A stretch of 64,000 bases of DNA from Bacteroidota bacterium (GTDB lineage: Bacteria; Bacteroidota; Bacteroidia; Sphingobacteriales; Sphingobacteriaceae): the NCBI GenBank assembly GCA_013286235.1, contig JABDGE010000009.1, positions 1 to 64,000 of the forward strand, in the 5' to 3' direction. How positions within the stretch are numbered: the first letter of the stretch is position 1; the number at the start of each line of letters is the position of its first letter. This document shows, piece by piece, positions 63,791 to 64,000 of the stretch. The notes beneath the pieces are model-generated. The model searched no databases. It was not told the DNA's origin and saw only the letters and a program-made list of their open reading frames with translations. The position numbers and the translations under genes are program-made.

Positions 63791-63870
63791 CACCCGTAAT
63801 CTGCTCGCTAACCAAATCTTAGTAACATCGGATTAGTGGTGCCGAATTAACGATGGTAACGTAAGACCTG

Positions 63871-64000
63871 TTACCCCTCCCTAAAATCGATAATCACACT
63901 ATCCCCGATATTCAATCCCAGCAAACCACTCGCATTGCCTTTGTTGATGGCAATTTCCAAATGATCGCTAATCCCGAACAGGCAAAGCTTTTCACCTTCC
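63871..64000 (-). CDS. SAM hydroxide adenosyltransferase (DUF62) C-terminus, cut by window edge
   Basis: The minus strand is open from the window end to a TAA at 63871-63873, encoding about 42 residues: GEKLCLFGISDHLEIAINKGNA followed by LLGLNIGDSV. This matches the C-terminal beta-barrel of SAM hydroxide adenosyltransferases (fluorinase-like), where the FG...LEIA.N.GNA motif binds the adenosine. The enzyme hydrolyses S-adenosylmethionine. The start is outside the window. Confidence 0.8.
   Translation of the reverse strand, partial: EGEKLCLFGISDHLEIAINKGNASGLLGLNIGDSVIIDFREG

Overview
The window comes from a Bacteroidota chromosome, most likely a soil or plant-associated Sphingobacteriaceae (Mucilaginibacter- or Pedobacter-like). 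This rests on TAnnTTTG-type promoter boxes, many lipoproteins with short lipobox leaders, DUF4251, DUF3667 and PD40-OmpA proteins, MacB/FtsX-type permeases, a GH53 galactanase, and the many small intergenic palindromes and short-period repeats common in that family. No rRNA, tRNA, CRISPR array or integrase was seen.

Region 1 (about 0.7-19.2 kb) is a large phosphonate (phn) island. A minus-strand unit carries an EEP-family phosphoesterase, a PfkB/pyridoxal-kinase-like kinase and phnN. Divergent from it are an orphan OmpR-type response regulator and then a very long plus-strand gene run: phnG-H-I-J-K-L-M, a 2H phosphoesterase, a phosphonate-type hexapeptide acyltransferase, three tandem PhnD-like lipoproteins, phnC, two phnE permeases, a second hexapeptide acyltransferase, an S51 peptidase, a GNAT and a NUDIX hydrolase. 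Uptake (PhnD/C/E) would feed a C-P lyase-like core (PhnGHIJ with PhnK and PhnL), followed by PhnM, a cyclic-phosphate hydrolase and PhnN to PRPP. No phnP is present in the window.

The most striking observation is that PhnJ has lost three of the four cysteines that define the radical-SAM C-P lyase (only the equivalent of E. coli Cys241 remains), while the rest of PhnJ and the PhnI metal-site histidines are kept. Either this is a non-radical variant of the C-P lyase machine with another chemistry, or PhnJ here is structural only.

Region 2 (19.2-28.7 kb) holds an AraC-regulator/ABC-permease fusion, a GNAT-like protein, and a second, divergent PhnM paralogue followed closely by a calcineurin-like phosphoesterase, a YtcJ-like amidohydrolase and an O-methyltransferase.

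Region 3 (28.7-64 kb) is mainly core chromosome: htpG, GH53 galactanase, a nucleoside MFS transporter, a DUF151 nuclease, etfAB, chromate transporter, dnaB, rlmB, mannose-1-phosphate guanylyltransferase, recQ, an XRE-DUF2975 pair, an OmpA/PD40 protein, queE, a Rieske protein, folD, lepA, a solo HicB-like protein with two zinc-ribbon membrane proteins, a fructosamine-kinase pseudogene with two lesions, a GH-A clan glycosidase lipoprotein, an MsbA-like exporter and the 3' end of a SAM hydroxide adenosyltransferase. Several families of small intergenic palindromes are scattered here, one of which encodes the C-terminus of RlmB, and a decayed REP-associated transposase lies at about 40 kb.
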